64,000 nucleotides of DNA from Phaseolus vulgaris (lineage: Eukaryota; Streptophyta; Magnoliopsida; Fabales; Fabaceae), in assembly GCF_000499845.2 (NCBI RefSeq), contig NC_023756.2:7141481-7205480 (forward strand), given 5' to 3'. Below the pieces are notes generated by a model that had not been told where the DNA came from, did not search any database, and saw nothing but the letters and a program-made list of their open reading frames with translations. Each line of letters starts with the position of its first letter. Within the stretch, counting starts at the first letter, position 1. Of this stretch, positions 37,319 to 48,517 are shown one piece after another. The position numbers were made by a program, and so were the translations under genes.

Positions 37319-37463
37319 GATAAAACCTAATAAAAAAGGTTAAACTTTTGCAATAACATAAATAGTTTCATACGTAAATATTAATAAAGGTGGAATGTCA
37401 ACATTAAACCATGAAATTGTTCTTACAACAATATAAATATAAGTTCACGGATGTTACATAAAA

Positions 37464-38914
37464 TTAATTATTACAATAACCTGTCCACATTTCATTCGCT
37501 ATAGTATCCCTAATTTGTGACCCGAGCCTGTAGTCATCCTCACGAGTTTGCGAGTGTGACACATCTATATCTCCTTGCATCAACTCACGGTCAACTTCTT
37601 CCAACAAAGAGTCATCATTATCCACCCCGCGAAGAAAGTTATGAAGAATACAACATGCTAAAACAATATCGGTCATAGTGTCCACAGAGTAATGAGGCTC
37701 TGTTCCGCTAGCGATAATTGGAAATCGCTTTTTGAGGACACCAAATGTTCTTTCGATAACATTTCTTAGTGAGGAATGACGATGATTAAATAACTCATGG
37801 GCATTTTGTGGACCTCTTCGGGAATACTCTTTTAGATGGTATCGAACTCCGCGATATGGAGTTATAACTTGGGTTTTGAGCATAACCTGCATCTCCAAGG
37901 TAGTATTTGCCTACAACCATCCATTAATAATTGTTAATTATAAGTGATGTGACCAAATGAATATTTATTGCACTTGAAAACACACTCAACTAACCTTCCG
38001 GAATGACCAATGAATCCTCTCGTACAAACGCATCCTTCAATATCCTGGAATCAGAGGCTGTTCCTTCCCACCCGGCAAGAACATATGTGAATTTCATGTC
38101 AAAATCACAAGCAGCAAATACGTTTTGCGTTGGCCAGTCTTTTCTTCCACTAAAACGAGGAGCATCAACTCGAGGGACTTTAACACGGACGTGAGTGCCG
38201 TCGATGGCACCCAAACAATCCTAATACACAACAACTTCACATTTATAAATAACTTGCATTGCATACAACATGAATTAAATATTTAACTATTGTTTCTCAT
38301 ATTCATACCTTAAAGTATGGGAAAAATCGATTGTTGTTTAAGATATGAGGTTCAACCTCAGTCCCAGCTGGTTGAATTAAGAACTCTCCATGCAACATCA
38401 ATATTGCCTTCAAAACATTATGAAAGTGACGAGACACTGTTTCCCCGGACCGATGAAAGAAGAACGAAACACTTCGATTCTTAACGTTATGACCAATGAT
38501 GTGTAAAAATTTAGCCACTTGTTCTTCAACTGTAGATCGAAATGCATCTTTAACCATATCCGTTCCTCTTATTCGTTGACATAAATTAATAAATGCTTCC
38601 GGACTCGTGCGAATAATGTCACGACATCTTTCAGTATGGACCAAGTACGACATCAATTCTTGTCGACGACGCTCTTTTTGTGGAATAAACTCCAGTATAG
38701 GATTATTTGTCTCGGTTAACACACGCAATACGTTCAATCCATATCCAATCATGCAAAGAATTGTCATTGCTGCTACTTGTGTCCGCAAATTGATTTGCTC
38801 TTGTATTTGTGAAACTAGTGTGAAATCAACACCAACTACATCGGGATTCATGTCATTCATGCTAGACATCTCGACATTTTCGAAATACATAGACCAATGG
38901 TTATCGTTATCCAT
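37464..38914 (-). pseudogene. Harbinger DDE transposase, one frame break
   Basis: Three exons: 38309-38914 (ATG at 38914), 37995-38220 and 37464-37910. Splice sites read AAG|GTATGA, TATTAG|GATTGT, GAAG|GTTAGT and TTGTAG|GCAAAT. Exon 1 has the helical N-terminal region (RRRQELMSYLVHTERCRDII). Exon 2 starts DCLGAIDGTHVRV, with the first catalytic Asp. Exon 3 has YYLGDAGY, with the second Asp, and NVIERTFGVLKKRF, with the Glu. All three DDE_Tnp_4 residues are visible. Exon lengths sum to 1279, not a multiple of three: after GDAGYA the frame slips at about 37860-37885, and TPYRGVRYHL resumes in another frame. So it is probably inactive unless my acceptor is wrong. Confidence 0.88.
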
Positions 38915-39059
38915 GGTCACAAATCCTTGACAATCATATAAGTTTAACTATTAGGTCTAAAGAACCACATTTTAGATAAATAATAATACTCAATTTTGTT
39001 TTACTTTTAAAAAAAATTAAAATATTATATATAAACTCTATAAAGTATTATAGTTATAG

Positions 39060-39800
39060 TTGTATTACAAATTCAAAATAATATTTATAATTTTTTTTTA
39101 ATTGATTTTAGAAAAAAATAAATATTATATATAAACTTTGTAAAGTGGTATAGTTATAGTTGTATTATAAATTCAGAATAATATTTATAAAATTCTTTTA
39201 CTTGATTTTAGAAAAAATAAAATCTTATATATAGACTATCTATAAAGTAATATTTTAAAATATTTAAATACTTTGTATACTTATCATTATTTTATAAATT
39301 CGTTATAAAATTCTTTTACTTGATTTTAGAAAAAATAAAATCTTATATGTAGACTATCTATAAAGTAATATTTTAAAATATTTAAATACTTTGTATATTT
39401 ATAATTATTTTATAAATTCAGAATAATATTTATAAAATTCTTTTACTTGATTTTAGAAAAAATAAAATCTTATATGTAAACTATCTATAAAGTAATATTT
39501 TAAAATATTTAAATACTTTATATACTTATAATTATTTTATAAATTCAAAATAAAATTTATAAAGTCTTTTAGTTGATTTTGGAAAAAAATAAATATTATA
39601 TGTAAACTATCTATAAAGTAGTATTTTAAAATATTTTGTATACTTATAATTATTTTAAAGCCTATTCAAAATAATATTTATAAAGTTTTTTACTTGATTT
39701 TAGGAAAATTTAAATATTTAAATATTTTGTATACTTATAATTATTTTATAAATTTAAACTGATATTTATAAATTTTTTTACTTTATTTTAGAAAAAAAAT
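39060..39800. repeat. AT-rich minisatellite of about 100-127 bp units inside the Harbinger element
   Basis: The anchor AAATTCARAATAATATTTATAA recurs (shown in part) near 39071, 39171, 39298, 39416, 39543, 39664 and 39751. Between anchors lie repeated TTACTTGATTTTAGAAAAAA and ACTATCTATAAAGTAATATT blocks. About seven copies with variable length. Confidence 0.85.
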
Positions 39801-40029
39801 AAATATCAGAAATAATTTAAATATTAATAAGTTTGTTTTAACTACTAGAAAACTCATTCAAACTTTCATTAATGCTAATTAATTCTCATCAATATACTCA
39901 TCAATGTGATTAAGAAAAACCTTTGAAAACTGAAAAGGCAACAACATTCTATTAATTCTATTAACATAAATAAAATAAATTACAAATTCCTTCACTCCAC
40001 ATTTCATTCTCAGATTTTATTCTCCAAAT

Positions 40030-40285
40030 TCAGAATCTATGTATGAAACTTACCTCCAGAAACCTAGCGAAAACGATGCCACCGCGAACCACCAACGACC
40101 ACCGAGCACCACCAGCGGAACCACCACCCACCACCAGCAGCGAAACCGTCCACGTCCAACGACCACCAACAACGCCGCCTACGGACAACCGCTCACTTCC
40201 AACGGTTGTGAACCTCCGACAACCGCGCACATCCACTGCGTACCTCCGACGAGCACCTCCGACCGCTTCTAAGGGTACTCCCTCA
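40030..40285. other. GC-rich CCACCACC block, probable 5' leader or promoter of the Harbinger transposase
   Basis: In an element that is otherwise strongly AT-rich, this 250-bp block is rich in C, G and CpG. Open frames in several phases (plus strand, Pro/Thr-rich; minus strand, Gly/Val-rich) result from the composition and have no domain. It lies 1.1 kb upstream of the transposase ATG, so it may be an untranslated first exon or promoter. Confidence 0.4.
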
Positions 40286-40408
40286 ACTCAAAACAAATAA
40301 CCCACCTCCACTCCTCTTCCATATTTATCATCCCTCTCATTTATTCATCACCCACACACTTGAATTTATCCACCAAACAATGTACGAATCCCTGTTTGTT
40401 TGTGCTGT

Positions 40409-40512
40409 GTTTATGCAGGGAATCTCATGCGTGAGAATGGAGAGAATATTGGAGTTGTGTGTTTATGCAGGGAATCTCATGCGTGAGAATGGAGAGAATA
40501 TTGGAGCTGCAT
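40409..40512. repeat. 52-bp tandem duplication near the right end of the Harbinger element
   Basis: GTTTATGCAGGGAATCTCAT occurs at 40409 and again at 40461. The two 52-bp units are almost identical up to GAATATTGGAG, so the duplication is recent. Confidence 0.9.
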
Positions 40513-40819
40513 TGGCACGGGCATAGGCATGGCTCATAGGTTAGGTGAACCATGGGTAATTTGGTAAAATGAGAAACTTTCACTCCAAATCTTCTCATTT
40601 CATCAGGGAAACTTTTTACCCATTCATCACTTTTCTTCGCCCCCTAATCCTCTCTAACTCCCAAATACAAACACCAAATTCATTTCCTTTTCAATCCGGG
40701 TGAACAGTAATCACCTGGATACAAAAACAACATTATTGTTAGCTACTATATATGTATAGAAAACCCATCCATATTTACATTTTTATCACATTAAAAAATA
40801 TATATACTTTTATAAATAA

Positions 40820-42755
40820 CTAGCGGGAACACACGCACTGACGTGCCTGTGTATCCGCATTTTTTATTTATGTTTCTTTAGTATTTTTTTAATTTTTCAA
40901 AAACAATTTTTCTTAATAACATTAAAATGAGAAGTTAAAGAGTATACAGTTAAAAAGTAGTGTGTATCTGCATTTTTTATTTCTCTTTCTTTAGTATTTC
41001 TTTATTCTTCAAAAACAATTTCTCTTAATAACATTAAAATGAGAAGTTAAAGAGTATACAGTTAAAGAGTAGGTTAATAAAATAGTGAAGAGCGGTAATT
41101 AAAAATTACATATGGTAAAGAGAATGAATGAATTTTCAAAATTTAAAATTCAAAATTACTATTTGAATTCAAAACCGTCTCCCAAGATAGAAAATAATTA
41201 AATAGAATTTGAGTTTCATATTTTTTTTATAATTTTTAATATTTTATTAATTATGGGTAAAAATATATGTATTTGGTAATAGTTAAAATTTATTTAAAAC
41301 TACAAACTCAACCGAAAAAAATAATTAAATAGAATTTGAGTTTCATATTTTTTTTAATAATTTTTAATATTTTATCAATTATAGGAATTAAACCAATATT
41401 TTTTCATTAGGTCTATAAACAACCAATAATATATGACAATCATTACAATACATATGACACCATTAAACAATAAACCAAAAATTCATCCTCAATTGTTTCA
41501 AAAATATTATATACAAAAGAAGAAAATGCAATAAAATTTGCTTCTCTTTTCTTCACCTTGGACCCTTGGACTTGTATAGAGACTCGTTTAAATTATTCCC
41601 ATCTTTCGCACCCAAATCTAATGTTCCTTCGTGTTAGAACCTTACGATTGGGGGAGTGAGCATGACAACGAAACTCAGTTTTTCCTTCTCTGATTCCTCT
41701 ATTTTGCTATGAATATTAACTCTCTACAATTAACAAATAAAAAACAAACAAAATATTAGTATAACATGTAAAACATAGATTTAAGAACACGATGACATAC
41801 CTTCTCTACATAATGCTCTCTGGTGAGAGAACATATTTTGAAGGTGGTCTCTAAAATCATAACTTTATGAAAAGTTAAGATGATTTCAAAAATCAAAACC
41901 TAAAAGAAGAAAAATAGAGGAAGAGCAAAGATAAAGAAATGGTGAAGACAGAAAACTTAAAAATCAAATTGGAAGTAACTTTTCCGTAAAATATGAGGAA
42001 ATGAGAATATAGTTTTTAATGCTATGTATGATTTCATTTAAATCCATAAAATTGTTACCAAAAAGGGTCTTATGATGACTTTCATCATGTACCTTTGTCT
42101 CCTCTTGTTGAGTCCTTCTTAGTGTTTTACAAATTGAATGCATATAAGAGAATTACTTATTGTTGTGATGAAGCGCACAACTTTTTTGAGTCTTTTCGTT
42201 CTCTCTTCAATTACAATTTCATGAAACAAATGTTAAATTAGGATTTCAGAAAGATTAATCAAAGAAATGAAAGTATGATTTTACATGAAAGTGAAAAGGA
42301 AAGAGAAAAGAAAGTGAGAAGTATGGTAAAAAAAAGAATGTGTTATGTGTAGTGGAGAGAGAAAGTGGGAAGTAGGTACCTGTATAGGAGAGAGAAAGGA
42401 AGTAGGTGAGTTATGTGTAGTGGAGAATCATAAAATCTGTTTCTTAAATCAATTTTAAAATTCTACAATTTTATAAAAAAAGAATATCAGTTTAAATCAG
42501 AAAAGTAACGTACCAAATCTCCACTCTCCTGCTAAAGTGGTCAAAATATTACAAATATCTTTAATTTTTTATTTAATACAATAAATTATTAAGTAAAGAT
42601 AAAATGGAAAAAAAAATTAAGAGCAGTTAAGAGGAGAATAAGAAATGACACAATGACCATAATACAATAATAAAATTAAATATTAATATAAGAATAAAAT
42701 AGGAAAAAAATTAAGAACAGTTAAGAGGGGAATCCCCTTTAAATATAGGTATAGA
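40820..42755 (-). mobile_element. Non-autonomous Helitron
   Basis: On the minus strand the element begins TCTATACCTATATTTAAAGG at 42755 and ends CCCGCTAG at 40820. The 5' TC and 3' CTAG are Helitron termini, with base A before and T after, the A/T target that Helitrons use without duplication. Just before the 3' end, CACGTCAGTGCGTG can fold into the expected short hairpin (extended by ACAC and GTGT). The 1936-bp interior has no Rep/helicase and no gene I recognise, so it would depend on a helper in trans. Confidence 0.8.
40849..41074. repeat. 113-bp tandem duplication at the Helitron 3' end
   Basis: GTGTATCCGCATTTTTTATT starts at 40849 and the same with one change at 40962. The following TTAATAACATTAAAATGAGA and GTATACAGTTAAA blocks repeat in both units. 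Confidence 0.9.
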
Positions 42756-43566
42756 TTAATCAAAAATTAAAAATATAATATAATTTAATATATATCATTT
42801 TGTAAATATAGTATTAAAAAATTACGTAATTTTTTAAAAGTAATTAATTACTTTAAAATAAAAAAGTATTCCATTATTTATTTTTTAAATAAATAAATAA
42901 ATTATTTTCATTTTTAGATTAAATTATAAATAAAATATATTATTAAATTAGAAATATATATTTTTTATTATAAGTAGTTTTTTTATATTATAAGTAGTTG
43001 TTTCAATTTAAAGAATGATTATTAAAAATAACATGGTCAAAATTTAATAAAATAAAATAAAATTATTTACTTATGTTACAAAATTAAATTAACACACGAA
43101 TATGTGTGTGATATTTTAATAGGCCATTTTACGTTTTTTAAAAAATAAATATTGTTATTTTATTTTATTAAATTTTTTATTATATAAAAATAAGATAATT
43201 AAATATATTATTTATCTATATTATATTTGAAGTTATATCGTAATAAAAAGATTATGTTATAGAATCAAACATTCTAAATCTTTAAAGCTTAATTGTACAT
43301 AGAAGCTTAATTGTACATTATTTGTGAGTATTTTTTTAAGTTTTTCTTTCTTTTATTCAATGTATTTTAATTTTATTTTATATTTTATACTGATTTTAAA
43401 GTACTTTCAAAGAAAATAAAAAATAATTTGCATACATCAAATGAAAAATTATTATTATATATTGTTGAAGTTCTGAATTTAGTTGAACTTGTTACAAACT
43501 TTTTTATTTCTAGGGTGAATCCTATAATTTCTTGCAGTTTAATTATGTTACTTTATTATTTCTTTA
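42756..43566. other. AT-rich intergenic DNA with no gene
   Basis: Extremely AT-rich with stops in all frames. I see no repeat structure beyond simple runs. Confidence 0.5.
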
Positions 43567-44399
43567 TCCTTTGTTTGGTTGGGGAGTGAAAAGTTGAGAG
43601 TGTGTGAATTGGGAGTGTGAATATTTTAGAAGAAAGTATGAAGAAAGTTGAATATGTTTAGATTGTGGTATGTTAGAGTGAATGTATGAGGAAAATGGAT
43701 TGATATACGTGAGTGATGTGATAGTTGTAAGATTATTTTAAATTATTTTTAATGTTATAAATTGTAAGATTATAAATTTATCCTTGTATATAAAAAATAG
43801 AAAAATGAAATATTAATTAATTTAAAGGATATTTTAGTTAATTAAAATAATTTGTATTATATTAATTTGTATTATATATAAATATATATCAAGTATAAGT
43901 TTATCCTTGTGTATAAAAAAAAGGAAAGACATAATTATTAATTTTGTGCATATTTTAGTTAATTAAAATAATTGAAAGTTTTAATTATAAATAGAAAAGT
44001 AATATAAAATTCAAATAAATAATTAAATAAAATATAAATATAAATATAATTTTGTTATTTTTAATTTTATTAATTGAAATTAATTTTTTTAGTTAAATTA
44101 ATGTTTTTAGATAATTTTAGTATTATTAATGATTTTTTAAATTATGCTATGTTATATATATAATTATTATTAATTATGATTTCCTTTACTATTATTAACA
44201 CAAATTAATATATTTTAAAAAATAATTTTGTATTTAGAAAATATGATGAACATTAAGTAGTCGCAAAAATATATAAAGTCCATACATTTGATGTGGAGAG
44301 AGATAAAAACATGTTAATTTGTTCGTAATTTTGAAATTATGTAAAACTTAAGAACATAATAATGTTAATTAGAAAAAGAAAACAAATAACAATTTAATC

Positions 44400-44867
44400 C
44401 TTCTTGTGGAGACCTTCAAATGTGTTTCTAGAAGACACATCTTATTCCGTTTTTTGACAATGATTGCATATCTTTCATCGACAACGTCTTCAATGCACCA
44501 TTTGAAAAAATTACAGCCTAGAACAATGCTACTTATAATTTGTTTTGAAGAAAAGAATAAAACTTAACAATGAATAAGTTTAAAATAACATTGTTAAGTT
44601 TGCATCAAACCTAATTGAATAAAATTTACCTTGTACATGGGACAACCTCAAAATCGTTTTCCAGCATTTTTTTCAGTTGTTGTTGTTCTGAGAACAACAA
44701 ACTGTCCACAATCACAAATAGGAGCAACGAAGGCACTTGTGCTCCCAGCAGCATGGGTAAAAGTACCACGTGTTTTCAACCCACAACCAAAACAACTAGA
44801 GGATGATGTTGTGTCATGCACAGTCATTGAAGGGAACCTAATCAATGATCTTGATTCTCCAATTTAG
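44400..44867 (-). pseudogene. GRF-type zinc-finger gene fragment
   Basis: The minus strand encodes PICDCGQFVVLRTTTTEKNAGKRF, a stop, then GCPMYK near 44630-44730 (shown: CDCGQFVVLRTTTTEKNAGK). Across an apparent intron, GCNFFKWCIEDVVDERY lies at 44465-44516. This is the GRF zinc-finger pattern (CxCG, then the F-stop-GC block, then GC..F.W), where the stop replaces the usual Trp. The splice acceptor TTCTAG is visible but the phase is off by one. In plants this domain is common in short transposon-linked genes; its role here is unknown. Confidence 0.65.
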
Positions 44868-45084
44868 GTAATGGACCCCAAATTTATAATTAATCATAAT
44901 AGAAATCAAATGTTAAAGAAGTTGCATTGTAAACAATATCATTGTCTAAATAACTACCATGAAAACCACCATAAAAGCTTAATATTAAATAACAATTTCT
45001 CAATGTCGAAGGTGAAAAATAACAATGTTCAACATGAAAAATAGAAACAAAAAATAAGAATGACAATAATATAATGATAAGACA

Positions 45085-46201
45085 ATCAATGGCCTTGAGG
45101 ACGTTGAATGTTATTCAGGGTATCCTCAATTCGCTCCATCCTTTGATCAACCCTATCAATACGGGTATTAATGTTCCTCATACTTTGTTGTCTGTCTTGC
45201 ATCTCCGCCAAAATTTGGGTTAACATTCGGTTTGATTGGGGATTGCGGGCTCAGGTTGACCACATTGAACATCTTCTTGTGGTAATTGATCCTCTTCATC
45301 ATCTTCTTCGTGTGCCTGGTGAGGCCTACCAAGCTGTCATACACCATTGACCTGGAATATATTTAATTTTGTCATACTTTTTTTTCCAAAATAATGATTC
45401 CATCCTAGCATTATTGCTTGCTCATTTGACAAGTCGAAGCTATACACCTGCAAGATTTGTGTTATCAAAATTCCATACGGCAGAGGCATGTTGTTATCCT
45501 GACATTTGATCATGTGTTGCATGATGTAATGAAGCGAATTGATCATATATTATTTTTGATGCACCACAACATGAAAATATATTCATTCAATAGTTGTGCG
45601 AAGTTGCACCACGAGGGCACAAGATATGCACTCATGTGTAATGTAATAGCTAGTCATTCATTTTCAGACTACTGGCATTTCTGAAATTTTGACCTTGAAC
45701 ATCTTCACGAGCGATAATGCTAGTGCTCGTCAAAATTAACTTCCTCAAGGATCGTCCCAGGGGTTAACTTAACACCATCATACATGAGACTGACAATGTT
45801 CATCCAATCCAATTGATTAATGTGTATTCGCTTTCCGCAAATCTCAATGGCAATGTGACCAATAGGTGTGATCTTTAGATTTGTATAAAACACCCAGATC
45901 AAGTCCTCATAATACGAAAGCTTCAATTCCAAGGAAAGACTGTAAACCTTGGAAATTCAAAAAGGTTTTGGAATTCCAAACCCTAGAGCAGCAAAAATGG
46001 GGAATGCATAGCTTTTGGTGATAAGACTGGTCTTCCGTGAAACATATTTTTAAACATCATCATTTGACGTTTTGTACTAAAGTATCTTGAATAATAAAGA
46101 ACTTCTTCAATCCCTGTTGTTGAGGGAGGAAGAGCAACATGGTCTTCTACTGGAGCTTTACCCTTACGGGTTCTGTGGCATTTCTGGGATGATGATGCCA
46201 T
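45085..46201 (-). pseudogene. Putative plant transposon protein (Transposase_32-like), broken
   Basis: The start is ATG at 46201: MASSSQKCHRTRKGKAPVED, then YYSRYFSTKRQMMMFKNMFH and GRPVLSPKAMH. A broken middle part follows (LKLSYYEDLIWVFYTNLKIT, then GHIAIEICGKRIHINQLDW at 45800-45932), then 45337-45546, and a coiled-coil tail near 45090-45240 (QILAEMQDRQQSMRNINTRI, DRVDQRMERIEDTL). The layout fits the 'putative plant transposon protein' family, common in legumes, whose activity is not established. Several frameshifts and stops. Confidence 0.6.
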
Positions 46202-46445
46202 GTGTAATGCAATTACTACAATATATAAAAAAATGAAATGTTCATGACATCAAATATGAAACTCAATTTTAAGTAAACGAAAGTTATGATAATATCATAA
46301 ACAAAATAGTAGAAGTTATTAAACACAATAGTACAACTTCATAAACAAAATATTACATTACCAATGAAAAGACAATACTATAAGTCCTCCACTAGAATAC
46401 TAAAAGTTCTGATCATAATTCTCCAATAACAAATTACACAACAAA

Positions 46446-46736
46446 TTACACAACATAATTCGATCCCCCAACTATATCATGACATTGTTCAGTGTGAACC
46501 AAGTACTCCATCAATTCTTGTCTGTGACGCTCTTTTTGTGGTTCGAACTCAGTCATAGAGTTGTTTCTAGTACACACCATATGTAACAAATTCAATCCAG
46601 AAGCAACCATACAAAGCATCATCACTGATGCACCTTCAATATTTTTTTCAATTTGTTGTTGTATTTGTGAAATTAAATTCATGTTCGCCGCAACAAGATC
46701 GTCATAAATTGCAACCGTTTTCTCAAAATGTACCAT
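46446..46736 (-). pseudogene. Harbinger transposase N-terminal fragment
   Basis: ATG at 46736 and 96 codons. LISQIQQQIEKN, the MLCMVASGLNLLHMV block and FEPQKERHRQELMEYLVHTE match the first exon of the transposase at 38309-38914 (LVSQIQEQINLR, ILCMIGYGLNVLRVL, FIPQKERRRQELMSYLVHTE). The match stops after CHDI at about 46465, where the other copy goes on with RTSPEAFINLC. So it is a truncated relative with a sharp breakpoint. Confidence 0.85.
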
Positions 46737-46830
46737 CTTTGCCTCGTCATAATCCTTGCCTAATTCATAATGTTATCCATGTAATTTTTAACTTTCATCC
46801 AGAACCATGATTACAGGTAAGTATCAATAG

Positions 46831-47130
46831 AACATACCAAATGCCAGTTACCGTTTCAATGTAAAACTACACCAAGATAGTAACCCTACAACCTAATTTT
46901 AATTACTGATAAATATTTTAATAAAAAAATTTATTGTAAATGACTCTATCTTTTTATTACTGTAATATAACAAAAATGATATAAATATATATACAAAAAT
47001 TAAATTTTGAATATTATAATTTAATCAAAGAACAAATAGATATAATCAAACAAAATTAAAAATTACATAAAATTAAATAACAATAATTCATAAAACCATG
47101 TACAAATATTCATGTAATTAGATTATTTTA
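46831..47130. other. AT-rich DNA between the Harbinger relative and the tandem repeats
   Basis: No gene or repeat recognised; it may contain the missing right end of the Harbinger relative in decayed form. Confidence 0.35.
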
Positions 47131-47135
47131 TTGAG

Positions 47136-48100
47136 GTATTAAAAGTTCTAATATATTCTCTTAACTTTTTTTGTTTTTTTTTAATTACTACAAAAATTAT
47201 TTATAATCTTTTTAATTATAAGATTAATAATTTATGTAAAATGTAAGAAATAAACTATATTTATTTCATAACATTATGCTATGTCTTTGTAAAATGTAAA
47301 AACAAATAAAAATATAACATTAAAAATTTATATTTCCATTCTGTAAAAAATATTTAATTTTAAATACAAAAATCTATTTTTTTTATAAAGAATTTAATAT
47401 TCAAAAAAATAATAACTATCTACACATATTATTAAAAATTCTAATTTCTTCTCTAAACTTTTTCTGCTTTTTATAATTACTACAACATTTTTTATAATTT
47501 TTTAATTATAAGATTAATAATTTATGTAAAATGTGAGAAATAAACTATATCTATTTCATAACGTTATGCTATCTCTAAGTAAAATGTAATATATATATAT
47601 ATATATATATATATAACATTAAAAATTTATATTTCCATTCTGTAAAAATATTAATTTTAAATAAAAAAAATCTATCTTTTATAAAGAATTTAATGTTAAA
47701 AAAATAATAACTATCTACACATATTATTAAAAATTCTAATTTCTTATCTAAACTTTTACTGTTTTTTTAATTATTAAAACATTTTTATAATTTTTTTAAT
47801 TATAAGAGTAATAATTTATGTAAAATGTGAGAAATAACTATATCTATTTCATAACATTATGCCATGTCTATGTAAAATGTAAAAAAAAAATAATATAACA
47901 TTAAAATTTTCTATTTCCATTCTGTAAAAATATTAATTTTAAATAAAAAATATATTTTTTTATAAAGAATTTAATTTTCAAAAAATAATAACTATCTACG
48001 CATATTATTAAAAATTCTAATTTCTTCTCTAAAATTTTTCTACTTTTTTTTAATTAATACAACATTTTTTATAATCTTTTTAATAATAATATTTTAAAAA
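47136..48100. repeat. Satellite-like tandem repeat, about 290-bp unit, 3.3 copies
   Basis: The anchor TTATTAAAAATTCTAATTTC begins at 47136 (diverged), 47429, 47724 and 48005, with periods of 293, 295 and 281 bp. Internal blocks recur in the same order: AATTATAAGATTAATAATTT, TTATGTAAAATGTGAGAAAT, CATAACATTATGC, TATATTTCCATTCTGTAAAA and AATAATAACTATCTACACAT. The last copy is partial. Confidence 0.9.
47589..47615. repeat. (AT)n microsatellite inside one satellite unit
   Basis: A pure alternating AT run of about 27 bp present in only one of the tandem units; the neighbouring units have AAAAATGTAAAAA-like sequence at this place. Confidence 0.9.
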
Positions 48101-48517
48101 AACATATTCAACTCTATATTTTCAATTCATGTCACAAAAAAAATAAATATTAATATTTCATCAAAGTTTTTTCCTTCCAATATACAATTACATAAACAAC
48201 TTAACACAATAATTAATTTAATAATATAATTATTGAGTTTCTCCTAAACATTAACATCTAAAACTACAAAGTAATTAACATGAATAACTACTTTTAAATA
48301 ATTTAAACAAATTAAATTCAAAAAACAATAAACATCCAAACATAATTTAAACATAAATAAAACATACATTTCTAAAAGAACCACACATACCTCAAGAGAG
48401 TAGAACAAAATGACAACACAATGCAATTGTTAGCAAGATCAAACTATGTCTGAAAAAAAATCATTAAAAATAAACACAAAAATAAAAAAATAAAAAAAAT
48501 GGAAAAACCATGAACAT

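Larger units (their letters stand above)
35311..40675 (-). mobile_element. PIF/Harbinger DNA transposon, near-complete
   Basis: The left end reads GGCTTTGTTGGATTAGGGAG and the complement of the right end GGTGTTTGTATTTGGGAG, imperfect inverted repeats. Flanking bases are TAA at 35308-35310 and AAA at 40676-40678, one mismatch from a 3-bp target duplication. The two genes expected of the superfamily are present, both on the minus strand: a Myb/SANT-like ORF1 (intact) and a DDE transposase (one frame break). The right-hand 1.7 kb upstream of the transposase holds a minisatellite and a GC-rich block. The left end disrupts or abuts the LINE remnant. Confidence 0.85.
43567..46830 (-). mobile_element. 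Chimeric PIF/Harbinger relative carrying other genes
   Basis: The left end TCCTTTGTTTGGTTGGGGAG resembles the left end of the element at 35311, with TTA before it at 43564-43566 and the same subterminal GTGAGTGATGTGAT block at about 43710. On the minus strand it starts with a piece of Harbinger transposase (46446-46736), then a Transposase_32-like gene (45085-46201) and a GRF zinc-finger gene (44400-44867), where the autonomous element has the rest of the transposase and ORF1. I could not find the right inverted repeat, so the right border is approximate. Confidence 0.55.

Noticed and set aside
40039..40300. Pro/Thr-rich proteins on the plus strand or Gly/Val-rich on the minus strand
   Set aside because: They arise from the CCACC composition, overlap one another and lack a homologous domain.
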